Notes under the pieces: generated by a model
The model's input: only the letters and a program-made list of their open reading frames with translations
Told to the model about the DNA's origin: nothing
Databases searched by the model: none
Part shown: positions 1 to 10,064 of the stretch, in pieces
How positions within the stretch are numbered: position 1 is the stretch's first letter
How the letters are laid out: every line of letters begins with the position of its first letter
Position numbers and translations under genes: made by a program
Origin: Knoxdaviesia capensis
Lineage: Eukaryota; Ascomycota; Sordariomycetes; Microascales; Gondwanamycetaceae
Assembly (NCBI GenBank): GCA_001510575.1
Contig: LNGK01000005.1
Span: 310,001 to 374,000, forward strand
Reading direction: 5' to 3'
Length of the DNA: 64,000 nucleotides

Positions 1-1
1 G

Positions 2-3000
2 AATGGTGTCTGGATGAAGAGTATCTATAACAGCGAACATGTGAAGCACCAACGGCTGATGCAAGACCAGCAGGATGACCTCGCATTTTTGTCCCAGGGA
101 CTGGCACGGATGGAGACGGATCTCACGCGGCCGGGTGCTGTTTTCTACCCGGGTGCAACAAGCCCACAGCGCTGGAAACTGGATCGTACCGAAGGGCGCA
201 ACCGTATGCGCCTACGTCTCCTCCCAGATTATTCCGGAAGTGGCCACGACGAGTATCAGCCAAAGAGACGCGCCACCGACACACAGCCATCTAGCAGCCA
301 ACTGAAGATAGATACCACTGTTGGGAAGTCTGCATCTGAGGATACTAGTGGCGTGATAGGACCCGCTGAGACGGCCTCACCCTCCGAAATGGCTGCGGCC
401 GGGGGCGAATACGACGAGCCCACTGAGTCCCTAATGACTGCAGGTGACAGCAACGATGCCAGCTCGGAGACGACAACAATGTGGCCGGAGGACGACTTTG
501 AGCTTGTCGACGACCCCAACGACGCCGACGGGGATGACAGCGTGTTTGAAGACAAGAACCGCAAGGTGATGCGGAAGCTTCAGCGCGACGACCAGGTCAA
601 ATCCGTGTACAACGTGTCGCGCATCGTTGGTCTGGAGATGATTGAGGGCATTCTCATTATCGGCCGGGACGCGCTGTATCTTATGGACGGAGTGTTCCAC
701 TGTGCCTCCGGCGAGATAGTGAATTCGTGGCAGGCGCCCGATGAGGAGCGGGATCCGTTTTCGCAGATCATCATGGAAAGCAGCGGCGGTAGCGGGAACG
801 GCAGTTCTGGGCCGGCGGGTGGGGTTATCCGGATGGAGTCTCAAGCGGCGCGGGCCCAGTCAGAGCAGGAATCCCGGAGCTGGCGGTGGAGCGATGTTCT
901 CCTTTTCTCCAAGCGTCGGTTCTTGTTCCGTGACGTGGCGATTGAGGTGTTCTTCACCGATGGCCGGAGCTATCTGCTCACTACTCTGAATGTTACCGCC
1001 CGTGATGAACTGTTTTCCAGCCTCATCAAGAAGTGCCCACTAACTAGCAGCAGTGGAGGAGGCGGAAATGGCGGAAACGGTAGCGGGAGCAGTATCAGCG
1101 CCAACGGTGGCAACGCTGCGGCTGTGTCCGGGGCCGATGACAACTGGCGGCTTCAAGCACTCCGGGTGACTGATGACGCGCCTCAGGGCCTCGGAGCCCG
1201 AGTTGGCACGCTGCTGTTCAGCTCGTCGCCGTGGACCCCGATTCTGAAGAAATGGCAGAAGGGAGAGATGTCCAACTTCCAGTACCTTATGATGGTCAAC
1301 ACGATGGCCGGCCGCACATTCAACGATCTGACACAGTACCCGGTGTTCCCCTGGGTTCTGGCCGACTACACCAGCGAAGAGCTGGATCTGAACAATCCGG
1401 CGACGTTCCGCGATCTCTCCAAGCCGATGGGAGCCCAGACACCGGGCCGTCTGACGGAATACCGCGAGAACTTCCTCGCGCTGGCGGAAATGGGCGAGAC
1501 GCCGTTCCACTACGGCACGCACTACTCGTCCGCAATGATAGTTGCGTCGTACCTTATTCGGCTACCGCCGTTTGTGCACTCGTACATGCTGCTGCAAGGC
1601 GGTGCGTTCGACCACGCCGATCGGCTGTTCCAGTCGATTGGCGAAACGTGGCGGTCGGCGTCGCAGGAAATGAAGACGGACGTGCGCGAGCTGATCCCGG
1701 AGTTCTTCTGTCTGCCGGAGTTCCTGACCAATATCAACGGGTACAACTTCGGCACGCGCGAGAGCACGGGCGCCCGTGTGGACCACGTGGAACTCCCGCC
1801 ATGGGCGAAGGGGGATGCGTCGATCTTTGTCGCCAAGCACCGGGAAGCGCTGGAGAGTCCGTACGTGAGCGCGCACTTGCACCAGTGGATCGATCTGATC
1901 TTCGGGTGCAAGCAGCGGGGCGAGGCGGCCGCGGAAAACCTGAACGTGTTCCACTATCTGTCGTATGCGGGTGCAGCGGACCTGGACCGCATGTCCGATC
2001 CCCAGGAGCGACGGTTTGCGGCCGGCGTGATTCATAATTTCGGCCAAACGCCGCACCAGGTGTTCATGAAGCCGCATCCGGCGCGCGAGAACGTGCGGCC
2101 GGCGGTGCGCCGGCTGGATACATCGGTGCTTGCTCTGACGCGGATGCCGTACGTGTTGATGGAGACCCACGACAAGATCACGTCTCTCGTGTACGCGCCG
2201 AAACTCGACCGGCTGCTGGCGGCGTCGCCGTTCCGGCTGAATGTGGCGCCATACGACAAGTACGCACAGTGGGGCTTCGCGGACTGCAGCCTGCGCTTCT
2301 TCTTCGCGGACACCCGCAAGCCGGCGGGACTGTTTGAGAACCTGCATGTGGGCCAGATCTCGAGTGCGCTGTTCACCGACTCCAAGATGCTTGTCACGGC
2401 GGGCGAAGACTGCGTGATCTCGGTGTTCACGCTGCAGAGCACGGCGGGCAAGCCGGCCGAGCTGGTGCCCCGCCAGTCGCTGTTCGGCCACAAAGCGCCG
2501 GTGACGATTCTGGCGGCGTCGCGGGCGTTCAGCACGCTGGTGTCCGTGTCCGCGGGCCAGGCGTTTGTGTGGGACCTCAACCGGCTGGAGTTTGTGCGGC
2601 GGCTGCCGTGGACGCGCAGCGTCGAGTGCGCGCAGGTCAGCGACGCATCGGGCGAGATCATGCTGTGCAGCGGGCCCAACGTGACGCTGTTCTCGCTGAA
2701 CGGCGCGCTGCTGCTCGACCAGAACGTGTGCGACCGCGGCGACGCCGACGACTACGTGCACGCGTGCGCGTTCTACGAGGGGGCCGGCTCGGAGTGGCTG
2801 GAGAACTTCCTGGTGTTCACCGGCCACAAGAAGGGCCGCGTCAAGGTGTGGCGCCGCGTGGTGCAGAAGACGCCCGGCGGCGGCGGGCGGTGGGAGCTGG
2901 AGCTGGTGCGCAGGCTGGACCATGTCAACCCCAAGTCAGAGACGGGGAGTAACATTGATTCGGCGATGACGTGTATTCTGCCGGCGCCGATGGGGGTCTA

Positions 3001-3129
3001 TACCGGAGACGAGGATGGCCGGGTGGTAAGTTGACCGCTTTCCTCGCTGTTTTGCCAGTGCGTGTAGATGTTCTAACCTTCTTTCTACCTGTTTAGTACG
3101 AGTGGAATGTTGTCCACCGGGATAAATGA
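2..3129 (+). CDS. BEACH-WD40 protein (LYST/neurobeachin/Bph1 family), 3' part
   Basis: This is the C-terminal part of a large scaffold protein of the BEACH family, whose members act in vesicle and lysosome/vacuole trafficking. The frame is open to the left edge, so the long N-terminal part lies outside the window. Counting residues from the Met at position 14, a PH-BEACH region begins near 183 and a BEACH domain spans about 409-694, with the typical block around FPWVLADY, RDLSKPMG, HYGTHYSS and IPEFF. WD40-like repeats fill about 715 to the end. Gly/Ser-rich runs near 255-265 and 345-370 look like flexible linkers. The last intron is 3026-3096 (GTAAG donor, CTAAC branch near 3073, TTTAG acceptor, phase 0). 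It joins DEDGRV to YEWNVVHRDK and the stop at 3129. The gene converges on the small gene at 3909-4385. Confidence 0.93.
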
Positions 3130-3307
3130 GGACATCATCAGGGGATGATCTTCGAGGGCGAGAGAAGTGGTGAAGCAACGCCCAGCAGCCACAGCGCGCC
3201 ACACCCACGATATCAAAAGCGACACGGCGTTGGGTGTGCGAGAAGGTCACAATATACAACCCTCACACAAATAGACGGAAGCGGTATGGGTTCTACCAAG
3301 TAACAAA

Positions 3308-3340
3308 ATGGTCTTTCTATGGTCTTTCTATGGTCTTTCT
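3308..3340. repeat. Tandem 11-bp repeat (ATGGTCTTTCT x3)
   Basis: Three perfect head-to-tail copies of ATGGTCTTTCT can be read directly. They lie in the presumed 3' flank of the BEACH gene. Confidence 0.9.
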
Positions 3341-3531
3341 CTTATATGGAACTTGGGGAGGGTGGTTCACGGCAGTTTTAGAGCAAGTGTTTCTTTTTGT
3401 TGTCTTCTTTTGCATTACAGAGTGTTCTCTAGGTCACGTCACCCCGTCCTGCGAGGATTTCATATATTGCACAGCTGGTGGGCAAGCGTTTATCTGCTCG
3501 GAATCTAGTATTATCAGCTCTATGAACAACC

Positions 3532-3559
<28 letters not shown>
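3532..3559. repeat. GT microsatellite, 14 units
   Basis: There is an uninterrupted run of 14 GT dinucleotides in the convergent spacer. Confidence 0.95.
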
Positions 3560-3563
<4 letters not shown>

Positions 3564-3908
3564 AGTGTACTGAGGAGTTTCAATGTTCCTTAGACGAAAA
3601 AGACAAAAACCGGACCGGAAAACATAAAGGCGTAGACAAGAAAGACGAGAAAAAAGGAGAAGAAAGGAAATGGGCGGCAAACATGGCGGAGTGCTTGGTA
3701 TATGGGTACAAAAAAGATCAGAAGCAAGATGTGAAAAAGGGTGAAAGAGGAAGAAGCCAGATGTGGGCAAGTCTGAGATGGATGAAGAAGCCAGAACAGA
3801 CAACCAGACCGCCTCCGGCGGTGGTATCGTCAATCATCGTGATATCGGTATATAATCATCATTCCCTCCCGGTCTCCCGAGGGTGCCGGGCCGGACCCGC
3901 CTCCGCGG

Positions 3909-4385
3909 CTACTCCATCCGCGCCCGCCGCAACGGCTCAGCCGACCGATAGCGCGGATTGGTCTCCTGCAGAATCAGCGACGAGATCTCATTGATCAGCC
4001 GGCGCTCCTCGAGCGACAGGCCGGTCTTGTCCATCCTCTGCCAGAACAGCGCCATGCCGCGCAGATCGGCGAGGGTGGCGTTGGCCTCCTCCTTCAGCGC
4101 CTCGGCCTCGCCGCGCGAGTTCGACAGCGCGCTCGAGTAGCCCCAGATGCTCAGGTCGCGGAAGTACAGCTCGCGCAGCCGCTCGCTGATGTAGCGCACC
4201 TCGCAGCGGAGCTGGTCGTCGAGCGAGCGCGGGCCCAGCGCCTGCGACTTCGACCCGTACGTCATCGGCACCGCCTGCACCGGCGACGGCGGGCGCTTGG
4301 TGTCGCGGCGCACTTGGCGCGGCATCTCGGTGGCGGCCGGCGGTGTGCGCGCCGAGCTGCTGGAGCAGGAGAGGCAGCCGCCCAT
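3909..4385 (-). CDS. Small protein with N-terminal myristoylation/palmitoylation motif
   Basis: This is a single-exon gene of 158 codons. I start it at the ATG at 4385, which sits in a strong ACCATGG context, so the protein begins MGGCLSC. Gly2 followed by Cys4 and Cys7 is the usual arrangement for N-myristoylation plus palmitoylation, so I infer a membrane-anchored protein. A Ser/Pro-rich linker follows. The C-terminal half (about 60-150) is rich in charged helices, with stretches such as YISERLRELYFRDLSIWGY and LSLEERRLINEISSLI. I do not recognise the family. Its size and acylated start recall LAMTOR1/Ego1-type scaffolds, but I see no clear sequence match, so no function is assigned. Its start codon is 65 bp from an LTR retrotransposon in the same orientation, which probably interrupts its 5' leader. 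The reading frame itself looks intact and well conserved in codon use. Confidence 0.8.
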   Translation of the reverse strand: MGGCLSCSSSSARTPPAATEMPRQVRRDTKRPPSPVQAVPMTYGSKSQALGPRSLDDQLRCEVRYISERLRELYFRDLSIWGYSSALSNSRGEAEALKEEANATLADLRGMALFWQRMDKTGLSLEERRLINEISSLILQETNPRYRSAEPLRRARME

Positions 4386-4445
4386 GGTCAAGATGTGGGA
4401 GAGGTGGTGGTGATGGATAGTGGATGGTGAGGGTTGAGAGCAGTT

Positions 4446-4450
4446 TAGGG
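4446..4450. repeat. Target-site duplication TAGGG (left copy)
   Basis: The five bases TAGGG directly precede the left LTR and recur directly after the right LTR at 10060-10064. A 5-bp duplication is typical for LTR retrotransposon integrases. The rejoined target reads GTTTAGGGTTGG. Confidence 0.93.
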
Positions 4451-4642
4451 TGTTGGCTGACTGATGAAGAAAATGGATAAGTTGATGGAAAATGAACTTA
4501 GGAATTGAGTAAAAGTTAGATGTCAGAGGAAGAAATGGGCTAGACTAGAAATGGACAGAAGTCTAGCATTTATAGGCTAGCTAGAACCAGGCTTTAGCCT
4601 ATCGGTCACGTGATCTACGCATTTCCGTCCTTCCTATTTACA
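4451..4642 (-). repeat. LTR, 3' LTR in element orientation
   Basis: This 192-bp LTR matches 9868-10059 at 186 of 192 positions. Read on the minus strand it carries CACGTG at 4607-4612, TATAAA at 4569-4574, and then a pyrimidine-rich stretch, which is the layout of a fungal promoter. It points towards the ATG at 4385. Five of the six differences from the other LTR are C-to-T in CpA context in this copy. Confidence 0.95.
4569..4612 (-). promoter_or_regulatory. LTR promoter elements (E-box and TATA box) facing the acylated-protein gene
   Basis: CACGTG (4607-4612) and TATAAA (4569-4574) lie about 33 bp apart on the minus strand, with a CT-rich run downstream. The TATA box is about 185 bp upstream of the ATG at 4385. 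Between the TATA box and that ATG no other ATG occurs on this strand. A transcript starting in the LTR could therefore be translated from the normal start codon. That it is used as a promoter is inference. Confidence 0.55.
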
Positions 4643-4652
4643 CGCCCCTCGG
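4643..4652 (-). other. Candidate polypurine tract of the retrotransposon
   Basis: On the minus strand the bases just before the 3' LTR read GAGGGGCG, a short purine-rich block in the expected place. The same TCCGAGGGGCG word recurs about 30 bp away, near 4674-4684. The plus-strand alternative at the other end has no purine tract beside the LTR, which supports minus-strand orientation. Confidence 0.45.
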
Positions 4653-4839
4653 ACGCAAATGCGTTCCTAATATACGCCCCTCGGAATAAATAATATAGGA
4701 ATACTATTATTAGAGGGAAAAAAAACTTTAGTAGAGGAAGAAAATCTTATTAAAAAAAAACTTTAGTATAGGAAGCGTAGGAAAAGAAAATATATAAAAA
4801 CTTAAAAACTTTTAGAAAGGAAAAAAAAAAAAACGTATC

Positions 4840-7800
4840 TTATTTTATTAGAGTACTTTGAAAACGGTTATAAAGCTAAAAACTAAGTAGCTTAGTTAAG
4901 ATATTAGCTATTTATTCCGTATTTAGAACGTATTTAACGGATAAAAACTTAGAACGAACGGATTCCCGAATTAGATAAAATTTCGGGTATATATACTTAC
5001 TTTTATTATAGAATCTAGGGTTATTAATAAGCTTAAGAGTACTAGCATTATCGACTCGTAAGCGGATATTATAAGAGCGGTTAATTTCATATAGGAAATT
5101 ACGTAGCTATAAAGCTTCCTTAGTAGCTATATTTACTACTATATATTTAGCCTCGATAGTCGATTAGGTAATAACTACTTACTTTCTACTTACCTATATA
5201 ACTAGACCACCCTAGATTAATAACACCTATCCTATAATAGATCTTCTATTTAGTATACTATTATAACTAGTATCTAAATAGCTAATTATCGAAATAAGCG
5301 AATCATCTAGCTTAGAAGGTCTCTCGTATCTTAAGGATAAATTCATCGTTACGGATAAGTATCTAACGATTCGTTTTAGTAATACTAATAAAGGAGTAGT
5401 TATATAATTAGTAAATACTACGTAGTAGTAGATAGAAAATACTAAATTAGGTCTCGTTATTATAGTTATATAAATAAGTTATCCGATTAGGGATCGATAT
5501 CTATCTATATTATTAGTAGAAAGCTTTTTACTATCTAAAGTAGCTAAGTTAATACCTAATATCGGAATAGATACCGGTCGCGTTATAGAGATATTAAATC
5601 CTACGTTTACTATAATCGCCTCTATATATTATATCTAGTAAATAGAATAGGAGTTAAAGTTAATACCGATTACTACTCCTAGTAACTACCGTAGCTTACC
5701 TATTAAGTCTACTTTTAGATACTCTTAAAGTTCTAGCTCGAAATTAGTTAGTATTTTATCTTTCTAGCCGAAATATAGAATATCGTCTATATATATAACT
5801 AGAATTATACCGTCTTTCTATCGGTAAAACGACACTTTATCTATTTATAATCTTATAAATCCTATACGTAAAAGCATATCGTAGAATCTTAGCTACTACT
5901 ATCTACTAGCTTATTTTAAACTATATAATACTCGTTTTAGACGAATAAACGATTTCTCTATCTAGCCTAAGTTACGGACGAAATCCGGATCACGTCGTCT
6001 AATTTCGTATATTAATTAAACTATTCCTTCGTATTATCGCATATATACCTCCTCTTCTAGGAGTCCGTATAAGAAAGCTACTATAACGTCTAACTATCGC
6101 ACGGATAAATATTCTTTAGCTATAATAGCTAATATCACTCTCTACGTCGTAGCGTATAATATTACGGCGAAGGTTTCCTAATAATCGAAGCCCTTACGCT
6201 ATTAAAATCTATAGGCTATAATACGTACTTTCTATTTAATAATCTATCTATACTCGTCGTATTTAGACTTTAGTACCTATTTAGCCGTAATCGGCTTATA
6301 TCTAGACGGTAGTAACTCGATAAATTCGAAGACTCTACGGTTAAATATGTTTATTAATTCTATAAGTCTAGTATCTAACTATTCGTTAGCATTCGCGCCC
6401 CTCAGAGCTAATATTATCGTTATCGGATTAGAAAAGCTAGCCTTAATTAAATTATCGGGCTAATCTACTAGCTAATCTAAAGATTCGTTAACGTAAGTTA
6501 TTAAATTAATAGCGTTAGGACTAGTATTCGAACTCCTCTTAGTAAGTCGTCGTACTAGATTATTATACTTATAGGCGATAACTAAGTTATCGAAATCTAC
6601 CTATTCTCTATTCTAAGTAACTATACGTATGATTTTCTTTTTAGTAAAAGTTCCTTTTAGCTACGACTTTAAGATATTAAGTAGTCTCTCTTCTAAGTCC
6701 TCTAGAATTCTTATATTAGACGAAATCTAGACCTTTCGTAACTTAGGTACCTATACTTTATATAAATATATACCTTAATAACTAACTAATAAGCTAAATT
6801 CTCCTCGTAAAGTAAATTTACTAAGTAAATTACTATTTACACGCGCTTTAACCTCTATAGGCACGTAAATAATTATATAGGAACCTAAAGTTCGTAGGTA
6901 TATAATATTCGGATAAAAATCCCGTCTTTTAGCTATAGGTATTTAGCTCTACTAACGTTCTATAGGACTAGAACCGTAGCTATCGACGGTTAGATTAATT
7001 AGTTAAGTAATAGCTTCTAAAATATATCCCTATAGATATATCGGAATACTCTACTATATTATAGTTACTCTCATACGAATCACTAGTTCCTTTATAGCTC
7101 GTTTAGCGCTACCGTTATAAGTATAGCTATAAGCTAGGGAGGGATTAACTTTCGAACTAACTTAGTTAGTAAACTTAGTAATTATCCTAATTTATACGTC
7201 CGTCCCGTTATCTATAATAATTAATTCCGGAATAGAGTCGGTAATATTTATTATATACTAAATTATATTCTTAATTTCGTTACTAGCCTTCGACTTTTTA
7301 TTTAAAATATAGATAAACTTTATTTTAGAAAAATTATCTATAATAACGAGAAAGTATCGTTTACTTTTAAAAGTTTATACCGATATCTTAGTAACGTCGT
7401 AATATAACACCTAACTAATACGTTTAGCCCTTATTCGCCTATCTTTTAGCCTAAACTTCGAGATCTTTAAAATCTCGTACGCCTTATATAGGCCTAAATC
7501 GTTAATATACGCTTTTATATTTAACTTATCTACTAATACTCCTTTAATAGACTATAGTATCTTTAGGAGAACTTCGGTACTCGGATATCCTAGTCGTTTA
7601 TATATTAAGCGTAAGCGTTAACGTATACTTAATACTTACGTAAAGCTTTTAAGTATCGATTAATATTAATCCGTCTATTAGAATAATTAGACGAATACTA
7701 GTCTTTTATATAGAGACTACTAGAACTAGCGTTTTTCCCGTAGTAACGTATACTACGAGCGTCTTTTACGGGGGGACGCCTAGAACTAAGATTATTATTC

Positions 7801-9722
7801 CGGTAGTAATAATTATAACTACGAATATCTTTTAAGGGGGGATATTCAGAACTAAAATCATAGTCTTTTATAAGGTAACTATAATAACTAGATAATTTAT
7901 AAGTAGTTTCCTTAGACGGTTTTAGAGAGACGGTCTCCTCTAGTATAAAATTACGGATAATAGGAGCATATACGGGCTTCTAGATAATAGGTTTACCGGA
8001 GGTTATAACTCGTATAAAGAACCTATAGTTTTCTACGTTAATCTCTAAAATTAAGACGTTTTTAGTATTAAAAATACTATTACCTAGAATCTTACCGCTA
8101 TTATAGTAAAGAACCTTACCGCTAAAGATATAAATTAGAAATATTATAGTTAGTAAGATATTTTTAATACGTACGGAAATAATACTAGATAAAGTCTTAA
8201 TATTAATAATAACGTTTCCACGCTTTATAGCATAGATAAGTCCTCTACCTATAATTATACGTATACGAGTCTCTTTAATAGTACCTTTCTCGAACTATCG
8301 CTTATCGTTTATAGAGTATATAGACGTACCTATATTAAATAACTAATCCGTTCTAGAATAGCTTAATAAGTAGGTAAATAGGTTATAGCTAATTACTTCT
8401 TTAAAACATTTTATAGTATTAATAGGAAAGGAAAAAGAAGAAAGGGAAGACTTACTTATCGTCTTTCGACGTCTCTTAAACGCATAATCGGTTAATACTA
8501 TCGCGCTTATAACTCTTTTATAACTAGTTATATTCGCGCTTATATTTACGTCACTAAGTATAGTAGAAGACTTCTGCTATTATTATTACTTACGAGCTTT
8601 GATCCGGCAGTCGCGCTCTTTATAGCTAAGACGGTTATAATATCTATATCGAATTATAGGTTATAAACCTAGTTTCTTCTAGTTATTCTAGCTAATACTA
8701 CTATTACGGGTGTTATTATTATTATTTATACCCTACTTATTATTAGACCTTGAATTATCTTTTTAGTCTAACTTCTTTAGGTCCTTCGTAACTCTCTCTC
8801 GTTCTTAGAATAACTATACTAACTATCTATAGTATTCGTCCGAAGTCCTATTTAATTATACTACGATACGCGTAGTAACTTACGTCTTAGTATTAAACGT
8901 ATCTTTCGCTACTATTAGTAGTAATACGGTTCTAATCTTATTAGTGACTTTAGCTCTATAACGCTAAACCTCTAATTACTTCTAATCGAAGCGTAAAAGA
9001 AAGGTAATAAACTTTTTACCCTTTTTTATCGTATAAGCACTAACGTTTAATAGATCTTCTAATACTTAGAACTTAGTCTTCTAGCTATTACGGTTAAAGC
9101 GATTAGATAACTTATTCTAGATATTAGAAATATTTACACTATTAACTATAATTTATCTTATAATACTAGATATATTCTTTAGCATTTCACCTCTTACGAG
9201 TAGGTCGTTTTACTTATTAAGATAACCGAAATTATTAGGCTTTAAGCTAGTACGGATAATTATAGTACGAAAAGATAGAGCCTACGTACGCTAAGTACGG
9301 CTATTAGTTAGCTAGTATTACTAGTTAAGTATCTATTTCTATTTAGAAAGATCGATTACTTAATTAGTACCTATTATCATAGGTAACGGAATAAAGTCTT
9401 CTATAATAATAGATTATATCAGCGGGGATAACACTATATAGGCGGAAGGAGGTCGGTTAGTTATAGTAGGTGCGTTTACGGTTATAGTAGGAGCACGGAA
9501 AAGACCGGGAAAACTCGGAATCGTAGACTTTTTATTAGGAACTAGTTGAGATTATTGGGGAAAAGTGTTAGTAATTAGTCTTAGATTAGAGTCGGAGACG
9601 GGAGAGGGGGAACGCGAGAATTCCGTTAAAGTTAACGGAGTCGATACTTGGGAGTGTTAATAAGTAACTAAGTCAGTGACTGCGTTGGGGGCTATTAAAC
9701 GGCGACGGCCACCAGAATTCAT
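4840..9722 (-). pseudogene. gag-pol of the copia element, destroyed by RIP
   Basis: Remnants are readable on the minus strand. A gag start Met is at 9722. A gag zinc knuckle lies at 8607-8648 with spacing C-x2-C-x4-H-x4-C, but three of the four ligands now read Tyr. The protease active site at 8328-8336 reads NIG where DTG is expected. Integrase finger cysteines near 7477-7494 read Tyr. The reverse transcriptase YIDD box is at 5782-5793. RNase H follows at about 5040-5275, with RRS at 5239-5247 and an STIEAKY-type block at 5143-5163. A final ILTK-type tail precedes a stop at 4840. Gag and protease share one frame, while integrase, RT and RNase H share another. Within each block the frame is kept for 1.4-2.6 kb despite dozens of stops, as expected for point mutation without indels. 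Confidence 0.9.
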
Positions 9723-9855
9723 TATTAGTTTATAATCCTTGTAACACTAACGGCTTCATAGGCTAATTGTTGGCTTGTGGGTAAAATAGAAAAGGAAGAA
9801 AAAAAAAATTAATTAGAATAAGTAAAAGGAATTATACTATCTGTTTTAAACAATT

Positions 9856-9867
9856 GGTCTCATAATC
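9856..9867 (-). other. Candidate primer-binding site matching the tRNA-Met anticodon arm
   Basis: Directly inside the 5' LTR the minus strand reads GATTATGAGACC. Its complement, GGTCTCATAATC, resembles a tRNA-Met anticodon arm with the CAT anticodon in a CTCATAA loop. Copia and Ty5-type elements are known to prime from an internal (half) tRNA-Met fragment rather than from the tRNA 3' end. No TGG-type 3'-end primer site is present here. Confidence 0.5.
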
Positions 9868-10059
9868 TGTTAGCTGACTGATGAAGAAAATGGATAAGTT
9901 GATGGAAAATGAACTTAGGAATTGAGTAAAAGTTAGATGTCAGAGGAAGAAATGGGCTAGACTAGAAATGGACAGAAGTCCAGCATTTATAGGCTAGCCA
10001 GAACCAGGCTTCAGCCTATCGGTCACGTGATCCACGCATTTCCGTCCTTCCCATTTACA
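9868..10059 (-). repeat. LTR, 5' LTR in element orientation
   Basis: This is the second 192-bp LTR, with TG...CA ends. It differs from the left copy at six positions. Five of these are intact CpA here where the other has TpA. At the sixth (9872) this copy has A for G, which is CpA-to-TpA on the opposite strand. Confidence 0.95.
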
Positions 10060-10064
10060 TAGGG
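10060..10064. repeat. Target-site duplication TAGGG (right copy)
   Basis: This is an exact repeat of 4446-4450, directly after the right LTR. Confidence 0.93.

Larger units (their letters stand above)
3130..3908. other. Convergent intergenic spacer, no gene seen
   Basis: This spacer lies between the 3' ends of two converging genes. It holds an 11-bp unit repeated three times at 3308-3340, a GT microsatellite, and a purine-rich stretch at about 3590-3790. I see no supported coding sequence or RNA gene. Confidence 0.7.
4451..10059 (-). mobile_element. Full-length Ty1/copia LTR retrotransposon, RIP-degenerated
   Basis: The element is 5609 bp, bounded by two 192-bp direct LTRs (TG...CA ends) and a 5-bp TAGGG duplication. 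Coding remnants lie on the minus strand in the order gag zinc knuckle, protease, integrase, reverse transcriptase (YIDD), RNase H. Integrase before reverse transcriptase is the copia order. The interior is very AT-rich, has almost no CpA or TpG, and is full of TAG/TAA stops, while CpG is kept. This is the mark of repeat-induced point mutation (RIP). No long open frame survives in any of the six frames. Both LTRs and both target copies are present, so the insertion is structurally complete. It lies between the start codon of the small acylated-protein gene (4385) and what was probably that gene's promoter (from 10060 rightwards). Confidence 0.95.

Noticed and set aside
1562..2923. Open frame of 453 codons antisense to the BEACH/WD40 gene
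   Set aside because: It is Arg/His/Gln-rich, as expected for the mirror of a GC-rich coding strand. The sense frame has a clear family match.
4386..4391. Longer start for the acylated-protein gene (TTG at 4391)
   Set aside because: TTG is not a usual start in fungi, and the ATG at 4385 has an ideal context and gives the acylation motif.
4451..10059. Gypsy-type rather than copia-type element
   Set aside because: The order on the minus strand is integrase, then RT, then RNase H, and the RNase H block has the RRS...EAKY pattern of copia elements. Gypsy elements have integrase last.
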